Shown here piece by piece: positions 1 through 8,712 of a DNA stretch of 12,628 nucleotides. The stretch is from CAIWHR01 sp040006895 (GTDB lineage: Bacteria; Pseudomonadota; Gammaproteobacteria; Burkholderiales; Casimicrobiaceae). Each line of letters opens with the position of its first letter. Position 1 is the stretch's first letter. Below the pieces are notes generated by a model that saw nothing but the letters and a program-made list of their open reading frames with translations, was not told the origin of the DNA and did not search any database. The stretch covers positions 1 to 12,628 of the forward strand of contig JBDTWB010000115.1 in the NCBI GenBank assembly GCA_040006895.1, written 5' to 3'. A program made the translations under genes and the position numbers.

Positions 1-570
1 CGGCCAGGTGCCCGGGCTTCCATGGCTTGTATGGCTTCCATGGCTTCCATGGCTTGCATGGCTGACCTGGCTCGTGTTCGGCGGCCGCAGCGTGGGCGCC
101 GACGCCGGGTTCAAGGGCGAATTGCGGGGCCGTGTCGCGGGCGGGACGCTACGCGGGGCCGTCGGCTCTCCCCGCGGTGCGGACCACTGGGTCGGCTGCG
201 ACAGCTCGGTATCGAACGCTCCACTGTCGGCGCGCACTCGGCGCTTCGCCTCGTCGCGCACGGCGGCCCCGGGTTGCGCGTCGACGTCGACGAAGTACAC
301 GAGGCGCATCCGGCCGAGGTCGATGACGTCGCCGTCACGCAGGAAATGCTTCTGCACCGATTCGCCATTCACGACGGTGCCGTTGGTGCTGCCGAGATCC
401 TCGAGAAAGGAGTCCGACAACAGGGTCACGACCTGGGCGTGCTCGCCACTCACGGCCGGATCGGGAAGGCACACGTCGTTATCGGCCCGACGTCCCAGGG
501 TGATCCGCTCCTTGTCCAGGATGACGTCGAGTGTGGCTCCATCGTCCTCGAGGAGTACGAGCTTTGCCAT
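1..570 (-). CDS. FHA-domain protein, C-terminus cut by window edge
   Basis: Reading from the ATG at 570 gives 190 codons without a stop up to the left edge, so the gene is partial at its 3' end. Residues about 1-95 form a forkhead-associated domain, a phosphothreonine-peptide binder: Gly26-Arg27, Ser41-x-x-His44 and the Gly60-Ser-Thr-Asn-Gly64 loop are all present. Gly42 sits where many FHA domains have arginine (SRxH). Residues about 96-168 are a Pro/Ala/Arg-rich linker, and residues 170-187 are six three-residue units, five Ser-His-X and one Ser-Pro-Gly. No membrane segment is visible. The start lies 2 nt after the stop of the upstream PP2C phosphatase gene and has no clear Shine-Dalgarno, which suggests translational coupling. 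The role is inferred: it would read out threonine phosphorylation that the phosphatase removes. The downstream end and full domain layout are unknown. Confidence 0.9.
   Translation of the reverse strand, partial: MAKLVLLEDDGATLDVILDKERITLGRRADNDVCLPDPAVSGEHAQVVTLLSDSFLEDLGSTNGTVVNGESVQKHFLRDGDVIDLGRMRLVYFVDVDAQPGAAVRDEAKRRVRADSGAFDTELSQPTQWSAPRGEPTAPRSVPPATRPRNSPLNPASAPTLRPPNTSQVSHASHGSHGSHTSHGSPGTWP
10..63 (-). repeat. 9-bp tandem repeat encoding Ser-His-X
   Basis: Six consecutive 9-bp units on the minus strand, consensus AGCCATGGA, lie in frame inside the FHA gene. They encode SHA, SHG, SHG, SHT, SHG and SPG (residues 170-187). The last unit is degenerate (AGCCCGGGC). Because the unit is three codons long, gain or loss of copies would keep the reading frame. 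Confidence 0.9.
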
Positions 571-572
571 GA

Positions 573-1403
573 TCAGGTCTTCTTGTTGGCCAGCCAGCGC
601 TGCACCCACCCGGCGGTGGGGAGGTAGTCGGCAGGCACGCGCAGCAGGATGACCGAGATATTGTCGCGGCCGCCGTTCTGATTGGCGAGGTCGACCAGCC
701 GGCGCGCAGCGTCGCCGAGCTTGGTCCGGCGCTCGGTCACGATGCCCTGCACCGCTTCCGGGTCCACCATGTCGGTGAGGCCATCCGAGCACAGCAGGTA
801 GATGTCCTCCGCCTCGACGCGATACTCGGCGATGTCCGCGGGCACGATCGCCTCGATGCCGAGTGCCCGGGTGACCAGGTTCTTGTTGAGCGAGTACTTG
901 GCCTGCTCGGGGGTGAGCACGCCGCTGTCGATCTGTTCCTGCAAGAGCGAATGGTCGTGGGTCAGCTGCTCGAACCTGTCGGCGCGCAACCGGTAGCAAC
1001 GCGAGTCGCCGATGTGGCCGATGCTGATCCGGCTGCCGCACAGCACCGCAGCCACCACCGTCGTCCCCATGCCGGCACACTCCGGCTTGGCCTGGGCGGC
1101 CTCGTAGATGCCCTTGTTCGCCGCCGCGATCTGTTGCTGCAGCAGGAGTGCGGCGTGGGTGAGGCCGGTTGCGACATCGACCTTGGAAAGCTCCCGCTCG
1201 GAGCGAAGCTCGGGGACGAGGCCCCCGCTGATCACCTTGACGGCGATTCCGCTGGCGACCTCTCCGGCGTTGTAGCCACCCATGCCGTCGGCTAGCACAG
1301 CGAGACCGGCAGCCGGGTCGACGAAGATCGTGTCTTCGTTGTGCGTGCGCACCATCCCGGGATCGGAGAGGCTCGCGACCTCGAGAGCAGCACGTTGTGG
1401 CAT
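573..1403 (-). CDS. PP2C-family serine/threonine phosphatase
   Basis: A 276-aa soluble protein of the bacterial PP2C type (Stp1/PrpC-like), which removes phosphate from phospho-Ser/Thr proteins using two metal ions. All hallmark motifs are visible in order: R19-x-x-N-E-D24, D39-G-M-G-G43 followed by G47, GMGTT at 111-115, GDSR at 132-135, SDGLTD at 206-211 and GGRDN at 244-248. The metal-binding aspartates are therefore intact and the enzyme should be active. Length is about normal for a stand-alone catalytic domain; there is no added sensor or membrane anchor. The N-terminus (start, then beta-strand, then SDPGMVRTHNED) matches the family. The Shine-Dalgarno is weak. The gene is followed after 2 nt by the FHA-domain gene, a common pairing in serine/threonine kinase networks and type VI secretion regulation, but neither a kinase nor secretion genes are in this window. 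Confidence 0.95.
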   Translation of the reverse strand: MPQRAALEVASLSDPGMVRTHNEDTIFVDPAAGLAVLADGMGGYNAGEVASGIAVKVISGGLVPELRSERELSKVDVATGLTHAALLLQQQIAAANKGIYEAAQAKPECAGMGTTVVAAVLCGSRISIGHIGDSRCYRLRADRFEQLTHDHSLLQEQIDSGVLTPEQAKYSLNKNLVTRALGIEAIVPADIAEYRVEAEDIYLLCSDGLTDMVDPEAVQGIVTERRTKLGDAARRLVDLANQNGGRDNISVILLRVPADYLPTAGWVQRWLANKKT

Positions 1404-1463
1404 GGGCAGGCAGGCGGGCAGGAAGCGTCGAGGCAGCGAGTGTAACCGCAGGCAGCGCTAACG

Positions 1464-1531
1464 GGGCACGACGTCTGGCGGTTGCCGGCGTTGCACAGAA
1501 ACCGGGTCGCCGGTCGATGCAGGTCGTGCCC
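1464..1531. other. Possible three-way-junction structure between terC and the PP2C gene
   Basis: A perfect 9-bp inverted repeat (GGGCACGAC at 1464-1472, GTCGTGCCC at 1523-1531) encloses two small hairpins: CTGGC-GGTT-GCCGG (1475-1488, one G-U pair if read on the plus strand) and ACCGG-GTCG-CCGGT (1501-1514, perfect). Together they could fold as a closed three-stem junction on either strand. On the minus strand it lies just after the terC stop and ahead of the phosphatase gene, but one pair of the first hairpin is then an A-C mismatch. There is no U-tract for a simple terminator. GC-rich DNA gives such matches by chance, so this is only a candidate. Confidence 0.3.
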
Positions 1532-1542
1532 GCGGGCGTCCG

Positions 1543-2229
1543 TCAGGTTGTCGTCGCCTTGCGATGGCGCCGCGACAGCCAGACCCCGACGGCCACCACG
1601 ATGGCCACCCCGGCGGCGGGGGAGAGCCAGTGCAGGGACGGGGCATTGGCGTCGATCCACCCCTTCACCGCGACGTCGGTAACGGCGATCTCACCCGCGA
1701 TGTAGCCGAGCAGGCCACCACCGGCGACCACCAGGAGCGGATAGCGCTCGATGATCTTCATGATCAGCTGGGCGCCGACCACGACCAGCGGAATGCTGAT
1801 CACCAAACCGAAGATGAGGAGCGGCAGGCTGCCCTTGGCGGCCCCCGCGACGCCGATCACGTTGTCGATGCTCATGACCAGATCCGCGACGATCACCGTC
1901 TTCACGGCCGAGGCGAGCTGGCTCGCGGCGTGGATCTCCTCGCCGTCCCCTTCGTCCTCGTCGATGAGCTTGATGCCGATCCAGAGCAGCAGCGCCGCAC
2001 CGATGAGCTGCAGGTACGGCATCTGCAGCAATGTCACGGCGAAGAAGGTCAGGATGATCCGCAGCACCACGGCGCCCACCACGCCGTAGAAGATGCCCAG
2101 CCGCCGTTGCTTGGGCGGCAGGTTGCGGCACGCCAGCGCGATCACCACGGCGTTGTCGCCCGACAGCAGGATGTTGATGACAATGATCTGCAGTCCGGCA
2201 ACCCAGAACTGCGGCGAACCAAAATCCAC
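1543..2229 (-). CDS. TerC/YjbE-family integral membrane protein
   Basis: A 228-aa polytopic inner-membrane protein with about seven hydrophobic segments. The two TerC-family signatures with membrane-embedded aspartates are present: GDNA at 24-27 and SIDN at 120-123. Size and sequence best match the YjbE branch of the family. Members of the TerC superfamily are linked to metal export, manganese in several bacteria, and to tellurite resistance; transport of a metal here is inferred, not shown. An acidic cytoplasmic-type stretch (residues 90-99, with many Asp/Glu) between segments could bind cations. The start is GTG, supported by a strong GGGAGGAG Shine-Dalgarno 5 nt upstream. The gene lies 89 bp after sucD on the same strand, so it may be co-transcribed with sucCD, an order I recall from other betaproteobacteria. 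Confidence 0.9.
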   Translation of the reverse strand: MDFGSPQFWVAGLQIIVINILLSGDNAVVIALACRNLPPKQRRLGIFYGVVGAVVLRIILTFFAVTLLQMPYLQLIGAALLLWIGIKLIDEDEGDGEEIHAASQLASAVKTVIVADLVMSIDNVIGVAGAAKGSLPLLIFGLVISIPLVVVGAQLIMKIIERYPLLVVAGGGLLGYIAGEIAVTDVAVKGWIDANAPSLHWLSPAAGVAIVVAVGVWLSRRHRKATTT

Positions 2230-2234
2230 GAAAG

Positions 2235-2242
2235 CTCCTCCC
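2235..2242 (-). promoter_or_regulatory. Ribosome binding site fixing the GTG start of terC
   Basis: GGGAGGAG on the minus strand, 5 nt before the GTG at 2229. This strong site supports GTG as the start codon. Confidence 0.8.
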
Positions 2243-2318
2243 TCGGCGCCGCGCTGGCCAACGCCATGCCGGCTATGCCGGACAGGACGCGAGGTCCCGG
2301 CCGGTTGGATCGTGTCGT

Positions 2319-3194
2319 CTACAGGACGGACTTCAGCAGCTTCCCCATCTCCGCAGGATTCTTGGTGACCTTGATGCCGCTCGCCGCCATCACCTCGAGC
2401 TTTTCCTGCGCCGTCCCCTGGCCTCCGGAGATGATCGCGCCGGCATGGCCCATGCGCTTCCCCGGGGGCGCGGTGACCCCGGCGATGAAGCCGACGATCG
2501 GCTTCTTCATATGGTCTTTGGCCCAGCGCGCCGCGTCTTCCTCGTCACCGCCGCCGATCTCGCCGATCATCACCACGGCGTCGGTCTCGGGGTCGTCGTT
2601 GAACATCCGCAGGATGTCGATGTGCTTCAAGCCGTTCACCGGGTCGCCGCCGATGCCCACGGCTGTCGACTGGCCAAGGCCCAGCTCCGTCACCTGCCCG
2701 ACCGCCTCGTACGTGAGCGTCCCCGAACGCGAGACGATGCCAATGCGGCCCTTGCGGTGGATGTGGCCGGGCATGATCCCGATCTTGATCTCGTCGGGGG
2801 TGATCACGCCCGGACAGTTCGGCCCCAGCAGCAGGGTGCGGCTGCCGCGCATGCGGTGGCGGGTGGCGACCATGTCCCGGACCGGAATGCCCTCGGTGAT
2901 GCACACCACGAGGTCGAGCTCGGCGGCAACGGCTTCGTCGATCGCCGCCGCGGCGCCGGCCGGCGGCACGTAGATGACACTGACCGTCGCGCCCGTGGCT
3001 TCCTTGGCCTCGCGCACGGTGGCATAGATCGGAATGCCCTCGAAACGCTCGCCGGGCTTCTTGGGATTGACCCCGGCGACAAAGCACTCACGACCGTTCG
3101 CGTAGTCACGGCACATGCGGGTGTGGAACTGCCCGGTCTTGCCGGTGATCCCCTGGGTGATCACCTTGGTGTTGCGATTGACCAGAATCGACAT
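2319..3194 (-). CDS. sucD: Succinyl-CoA synthetase alpha subunit
   Basis: A 291-aa cytoplasmic protein, full length for SucD. With SucC it converts succinyl-CoA, phosphate and NDP to succinate, CoA and NTP, the substrate-level phosphorylation step of the TCA cycle. The N-terminal CoA-binding Rossmann region contains the VNRNTKVITQGITGKTG start and GVNPKKPGE. GPNCPG (124-129) and SRSGTLTYE (155-163) follow. The phosphohistidine that carries the phosphoryl group is His250 in MGHAGAIISGG, followed by an intact C-terminus. The ATG lies 10 nt after the sucC stop, with AAGGGG overlapping that stop as ribosome binding site, so sucC and sucD are one operon and translated in near-stoichiometric amounts. 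No anomalies were seen. Confidence 0.98.
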   Translation of the reverse strand: MSILVNRNTKVITQGITGKTGQFHTRMCRDYANGRECFVAGVNPKKPGERFEGIPIYATVREAKEATGATVSVIYVPPAGAAAAIDEAVAAELDLVVCITEGIPVRDMVATRHRMRGSRTLLLGPNCPGVITPDEIKIGIMPGHIHRKGRIGIVSRSGTLTYEAVGQVTELGLGQSTAVGIGGDPVNGLKHIDILRMFNDDPETDAVVMIGEIGGGDEEDAARWAKDHMKKPIVGFIAGVTAPPGKRMGHAGAIISGGQGTAQEKLEVMAASGIKVTKNPAEMGKLLKSVL

Positions 3195-3204
3195 CTGACG
3201 CCCC

Positions 3205-4371
<1,167 letters not shown>

Positions 4372-4377
4372 AGCAAG

Positions 4378-4383
4378 CTCCTT
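4378..4383 (-). promoter_or_regulatory. Ribosome binding site fixing the GTG start of sucC
   Basis: AAGGAG on the minus strand, 6 nt before GTG 4371. It decides between this start and the longer open frame reaching 4590. Confidence 0.85.
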
Positions 4384-4644
4384 GAAACGAAAGTCATCGG
4401 CTGGAACATACGGGACACGCGCCTCGGTGAGACGAAGTGGCTGACAGGGAGAGGGTGAGGGTGGAGGCGATAGCGGTAACGGGGACATGCCCCGGCACCG
4501 AGGCGCGCCGCCTCGCGGGCAGAAGTCGGCAACGTGTCCGGAGATCCAGCGGACCATGGAAGGCGGACCGTTGGGATGCCCTGCGGGCACGCAGGCGGCG
4601 AAACCTGGCTAAAATGGCCGGGCCCGGCAACCTCGGAATTCTAA

Positions 4645-4735
4645 GCCGCGGCATGGTCACGCCGCAACCGATCCCCGCCCGCCGCCCCCTGCCGCGGCGT
4701 GGTCACGCCGCAACCAATCCCGCCCGCCGCCCCCT
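4645..4735 (+). repeat. 46-bp tandem duplication with dyads in the glpK leader
   Basis: Copy 1 (4645-4690) and copy 2 (4691-4735) are contiguous and differ by two substitutions and one deleted C. Each contains a dyad. In copy 2, GCGGCGTG (4694-4701) pairs perfectly with CACGCCGC (4704-4711) across a 2-nt centre. In copy 1 (4648-4665) one position is mismatched. The rest of the unit is a C-rich stretch. Copy 2 ends 3 nt before the glpK ATG. It may be a pair of operator sites, an RNA leader, or a dispersed repeat; which one cannot be told from this window. Confidence 0.85.
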
Positions 4736-4738
4736 GCC

Positions 4739-6217
<1,479 letters not shown>

Positions 6218-6294
6218 ATCGGTCTTCGACGCTACGACGCGCGAGGCCCGAGGTCCGAGGCCAGGCTGGTTAGATCACGTTGGCGCGTACTCGT

Positions 6295-6314
6295 CCGATG
6301 CCTCCGGCTATCGG
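6295..6314. terminator. Weak hairpin between convergent glpK and the GGDEF-EAL gene
   Basis: CCGATG (6295-6300) and TATCGG (6309-6314) can pair around an 8-nt loop (one G-U pair). It lies 78 nt after the glpK stop and 20 nt after the stop of the opposing gene. There is no T-tract on either side, so an intrinsic terminator is doubtful. The remainder of the 116-bp spacer shows nothing clear. Confidence 0.2.
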
Positions 6315-6333
6315 GAAGGTCACCATGCATCCA

Positions 6334-8367
6334 TCACTGCAGGGTGCCCCACCCGGGCCCGCGCGACGGCCCCACGCCGGCGGCCAATTCCCGGGCGGCC
6401 GCCGCAAAGCTGCGCCGCTCCTGCCAGCCACGCAGGAATTCGAGGAGCTCGATTTCGGGAAGCGGCGCCTGGCATAGGAAGCCCTGATACTCGTCGCACC
6501 GCTCCTGCCTCAGGCACTCGAGCTGGGCAGCACGCTCCACACCCTCGGCGATCACTGTGATCCCCAGGGTGCGGGCCATGGCGATCACCGCACGGGTGAT
6601 GGCCACGTCGCTCATGGCATGCGGCAGATCGGCCACGAACGATCGGTCGAGCTTCAAGGCGTCGACCGGGAAGCGCTTCAGGTAGCCCAGCGACGAATAG
6701 CCCGTGCCGAAGTCGTCGAGGGTGAGGCGCATCCCGAGCTCGCGCAAGGACCGCATGATGGCGCACGCCTGGTCGGGATCGCGCATGGTCATGCTTTCGG
6801 TGATCTCGAGCTCCAGCATGTGCGCCGGCAAGCCGGTCCGGGCGAGCACCGCCGCGGTCGAGGCGATCAGCTCGCGATCATGGAACTGGCGCGCCGACAG
6901 GTTCACGGCGATGGGCACGCCCAGTCCGGCTGCGCTCCACGCCTTGGCTCGGCTGCACGCCTGCTCGAGCACCCAGATGCCGATCGGCACGATGAGTCCC
7001 GTTTCCTCGGCGACATGGATGAACCGGGACGGCGACAGGAGGCCGAGCTCCGGATGCTGCCAGCGCAGCAGGGCCTCGACGCCGGTGACGCGTCCCGATG
7101 CGATCTCGATCTTGGGCTGATAGTGCAAGAGCAGCTCCTGCCGCTCCAATGCGCGGCGCAGGCTCCCCTCGATCGCCAGCCGCCCCACGCTGCGCGAGGC
7201 CAGCCGGCTGGAGAAATGACAGACGCCATTCCCCCCCTGCTCCTTGACCCGGTACATCGCGATGTCGGCGTGCGACAGCAGGCTCTGGGCGTCGCCCGCA
7301 TCGATGGGGAAGATGCTCACGCCGACGCTCGCCGCGACGAGGAGCTCGCGGCCATCGATCACGAGCGGCACGGCCAACCCTTCGGTGATCCGACGCGCCA
7401 TGGCGTCCGCCTCTTCCCCGCCCTCGATCTCGTCCATGACCAGCACGAACTCGTCCCCCCCGAGCCGGGCGACCATGTGGTCGGTCCCCGCGCTGGCGCC
7501 GAGCCGCCGGGCGATCTCCTGCAGGACGCGGTCCCCCGCCTCGTGCCCGAGCGTGTCGTTGATGATCTTGAAGCGATCGAGGTCGATGAACAGCAGCGCC
7601 GCGCGCCAGTGGTGGCGGGCGGCGGTGGCAAGGGCATGGACGAGCGTCTCGTTCAGCAAGGTGCGGTTGGGCAGGCCAGTCAGCGCGTCATGGGTCGCCA
7701 TGCGCTGAATCGTGCCCATCGCGGAACGCAACGATTCGTTGGTCCGGCGCAGGTTCTGCCGCAATTCGCTGCTCTTGCCTCCGACCCGGGCAAACACGCC
7801 GAGAACGCAGGCCAGCACCGCCCAGCGATACCACGCCAGCATCGTGTCCGCGCGTGGGGCGCCCTGCAATGCCAGGACCACGATCACGAGGGCGTAGCCC
7901 CCGACCATGATCAAGGCGGCGAGAACGAACTCCCGCGTGCTGAACCGGAACACGCCGAACAGCAGCAGAACCGGACACAGGACGAGTGCGATCGAGCGCT
8001 CGCCACGCATGGCGTAGATCACGAAAAACAGCAGCACGGTGCCGGCGAGCATCTGCGGCCAGGTGAGGCTGGGATCACGGAAGCGGCGGTTGAGCCCCGT
8101 GCGGAACAAAAACAGGAACACCGTATTGATGAGGGCAATCGACAAGAGCACCAGCGCCATGTCGCCCGCGTCCATGAGCTCGAGCTGCCGCGTCCACACC
8201 AGCAAGGGAATCGCCACGAGGTAAAGCGGCGAGGCGAGCAGGAACCGGCGAAGCCGTAGCGTCTGCTGGAGGTCCGGGGAGCCCGCCGGGGTGCGGGATG
8301 GCATCAGGGGCGTCTTGTCTTGTGGGTGATCGACAGTGTCCGTGCCTCCCGCGGGGTGCCGCATCAC
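6334..8367 (-). CDS. Membrane GGDEF-EAL cyclic-di-GMP protein
   Basis: A 677-aa inner-membrane protein. Residues about 43-60, 69-88, 103-120, 124-142, 145-167 and 175-195 are six hydrophobic segments forming a sensor I cannot assign to a named family. A short linker (about 197-225) leads into a diguanylate cyclase domain (about 226-385) with intact GGDEF at 303-307. The EAL phosphodiesterase domain (about 397-645) keeps EALLR (431-435), NLSARQF (489-495), ELEITES (519-525), DDFGTGYSSL (551-560), KLDRSFV (572-578) and EGVE (608-611), so it should hydrolyse c-di-GMP. The RxxD inhibitory site normally just before GGDEF is absent (AGTDHM instead). Both activities may therefore be possible; the dominant one is unknown. 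The start is GTG 8367 or ATG 8364, with GGAGGT 11 nt upstream of the GTG. A sigma-54-type promoter lies upstream. Confidence 0.95.
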   Translation of the reverse strand: MMRHPAGGTDTVDHPQDKTPLMPSRTPAGSPDLQQTLRLRRFLLASPLYLVAIPLLVWTRQLELMDAGDMALVLLSIALINTVFLFLFRTGLNRRFRDPSLTWPQMLAGTVLLFFVIYAMRGERSIALVLCPVLLLFGVFRFSTREFVLAALIMVGGYALVIVVLALQGAPRADTMLAWYRWAVLACVLGVFARVGGKSSELRQNLRRTNESLRSAMGTIQRMATHDALTGLPNRTLLNETLVHALATAARHHWRAALLFIDLDRFKIINDTLGHEAGDRVLQEIARRLGASAGTDHMVARLGGDEFVLVMDEIEGGEEADAMARRITEGLAVPLVIDGRELLVAASVGVSIFPIDAGDAQSLLSHADIAMYRVKEQGGNGVCHFSSRLASRSVGRLAIEGSLRRALERQELLLHYQPKIEIASGRVTGVEALLRWQHPELGLLSPSRFIHVAEETGLIVPIGIWVLEQACSRAKAWSAAGLGVPIAVNLSARQFHDRELIASTAAVLARTGLPAHMLELEITESMTMRDPDQACAIMRSLRELGMRLTLDDFGTGYSSLGYLKRFPVDALKLDRSFVADLPHAMSDVAITRAVIAMARTLGITVIAEGVERAAQLECLRQERCDEYQGFLCQAPLPEIELLEFLRGWQERRSFAAAARELAAGVGPSRGPGWGTLQ

Positions 8368-8461
8368 GGCGCAAGCTCACCTCCGACGGCAGCGCGGCGG
8401 CGTAGCGATGCGGTGCATGCGGTGCCGGAGCGTTGGCACGGTGTGTCTTCGGCCATGTTCG

Positions 8462-8477
8462 AGCAATAATCAAGCCA
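8462..8477 (-). promoter_or_regulatory. Candidate sigma-54 (RpoN) promoter for the GGDEF-EAL gene
   Basis: The minus strand reads TGGC-TTGATTA-TTGC-T, matching the -24/-12 consensus TGGCACGrNNNTTGCW with exact spacing and both invariant GG and GC doublets. The expected start site is near 8451, giving a leader of about 85 nt before the gene. It lies in a small AT-rich island of otherwise GC-rich DNA. No enhancer-binding-protein site was identified. Confidence 0.5.
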
Positions 8478-8624
8478 CGGGCCAGCGGACCTCCGGGGTC
8501 GTCGCTCGCTCCGGATGTTCGTCCTCCATCCCAATGGGCAACCGGTGGACGCGTGCATGGCCGCTGCCGGCGCGGGTTCGCGCCGCGGCGCGGCGCGCGG
8601 GCGGCGGTCGCTCCCTCCGGGGGC

Positions 8625-8653
8625 TTGCGAACATCGCGTCGGCAACGTACACT
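8625..8653 (+). promoter_or_regulatory. Candidate sigma-70 promoter of the marR-MFS operon
   Basis: TTGCGA (8625-8630) and TACACT (8648-8653) each match 4 of 6 consensus bases and are separated by exactly 17 bp. The predicted start near 8660 leaves a leader of about 50 nt before the marR ATG at 8713, and excludes the longer upstream reading frame. Confidence 0.4.
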
Positions 8654-8677
8654 GCCGCCGATTAGGTGCATGTACAC
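8647..8677 (+). promoter_or_regulatory. Possible MarR operator (repeated GTACAC)
   Basis: GTACAC occurs at 8647-8652, overlapping the -10 box, and again at 8672-8677 inside GTGCATGTACAC, just after the predicted transcription start. The second copy contains the palindrome TGTACA. Placement over the promoter of a regulator gene would suit autorepression. The link to this regulator is inferred from position alone. Confidence 0.25.
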
Positions 8678-8712
8678 GTATCTTCCCTTCCCGGCCACAG
8701 CGCCACACCGCC

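Larger units (their letters stand above)
4372..4738. other. 367-bp divergent spacer between sucC and glpK
   Basis: This region should hold the promoters of sucC (minus) and glpK (plus). I see a -10-like TAAAAT on plus (4610-4615) and TAGAAT on minus (4638-4643), neither with a convincing -35 at normal spacing. Other structure includes a G-rich tract with three GGG runs at 4447-4461, a perfect 7-bp hairpin with 3-nt loop at 4499-4515 (CGAGGCG/CGCCTCG), and the 46-bp tandem duplication at 4645-4735. No credible small gene was recognised; open frames crossing it are overlaps of neighbours. Confidence 0.6.
8368..8712. other. 345-bp divergent spacer between the GGDEF-EAL gene and marR
   Basis: It contains the sigma-54-like element (minus) and a sigma-70-like promoter plus possible operator for marR (plus). 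Between them (about 8480-8620) is GC-rich sequence in which I recognise no gene or RNA. An open frame on the plus strand joins the marR frame from 8515, but its product there is low-complexity and lies upstream of the likely marR promoter. Confidence 0.6.

Noticed and set aside
21..65. CATGGCTTC-type repeats as a CRISPR or plus-strand peptide repeat
   Set aside because: The units are contiguous 9-mers with no spacers, and they are in frame within the minus-strand FHA gene, which explains them as a coding tandem repeat.
2230..2318. yybP-ykoY manganese riboswitch upstream of terC
   Set aside because: Only 89 bp separate sucD from terC and the conserved loop sequences of that riboswitch are not there. 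Small GC hairpins are present but without its architecture.
1564..2973. 469-codon open frame on plus, antisense to terC and sucD
   Set aside because: The opposite strand carries two clear genes with full motifs. The antisense product is Asp/His/Arg-rich low complexity, typical of the mirror frame of a GC-rich gene.
6619..8259. 546-codon open frame on plus, antisense to the GGDEF-EAL gene
   Set aside because: Mirror frame of a well-supported gene. The product has no recognisable domain and biased composition.
8515..8712. N-terminal extension of marR
   Set aside because: The extension lies across and upstream of the probable promoter, is low complexity, and MarR proteins of this type are about 150 aa.
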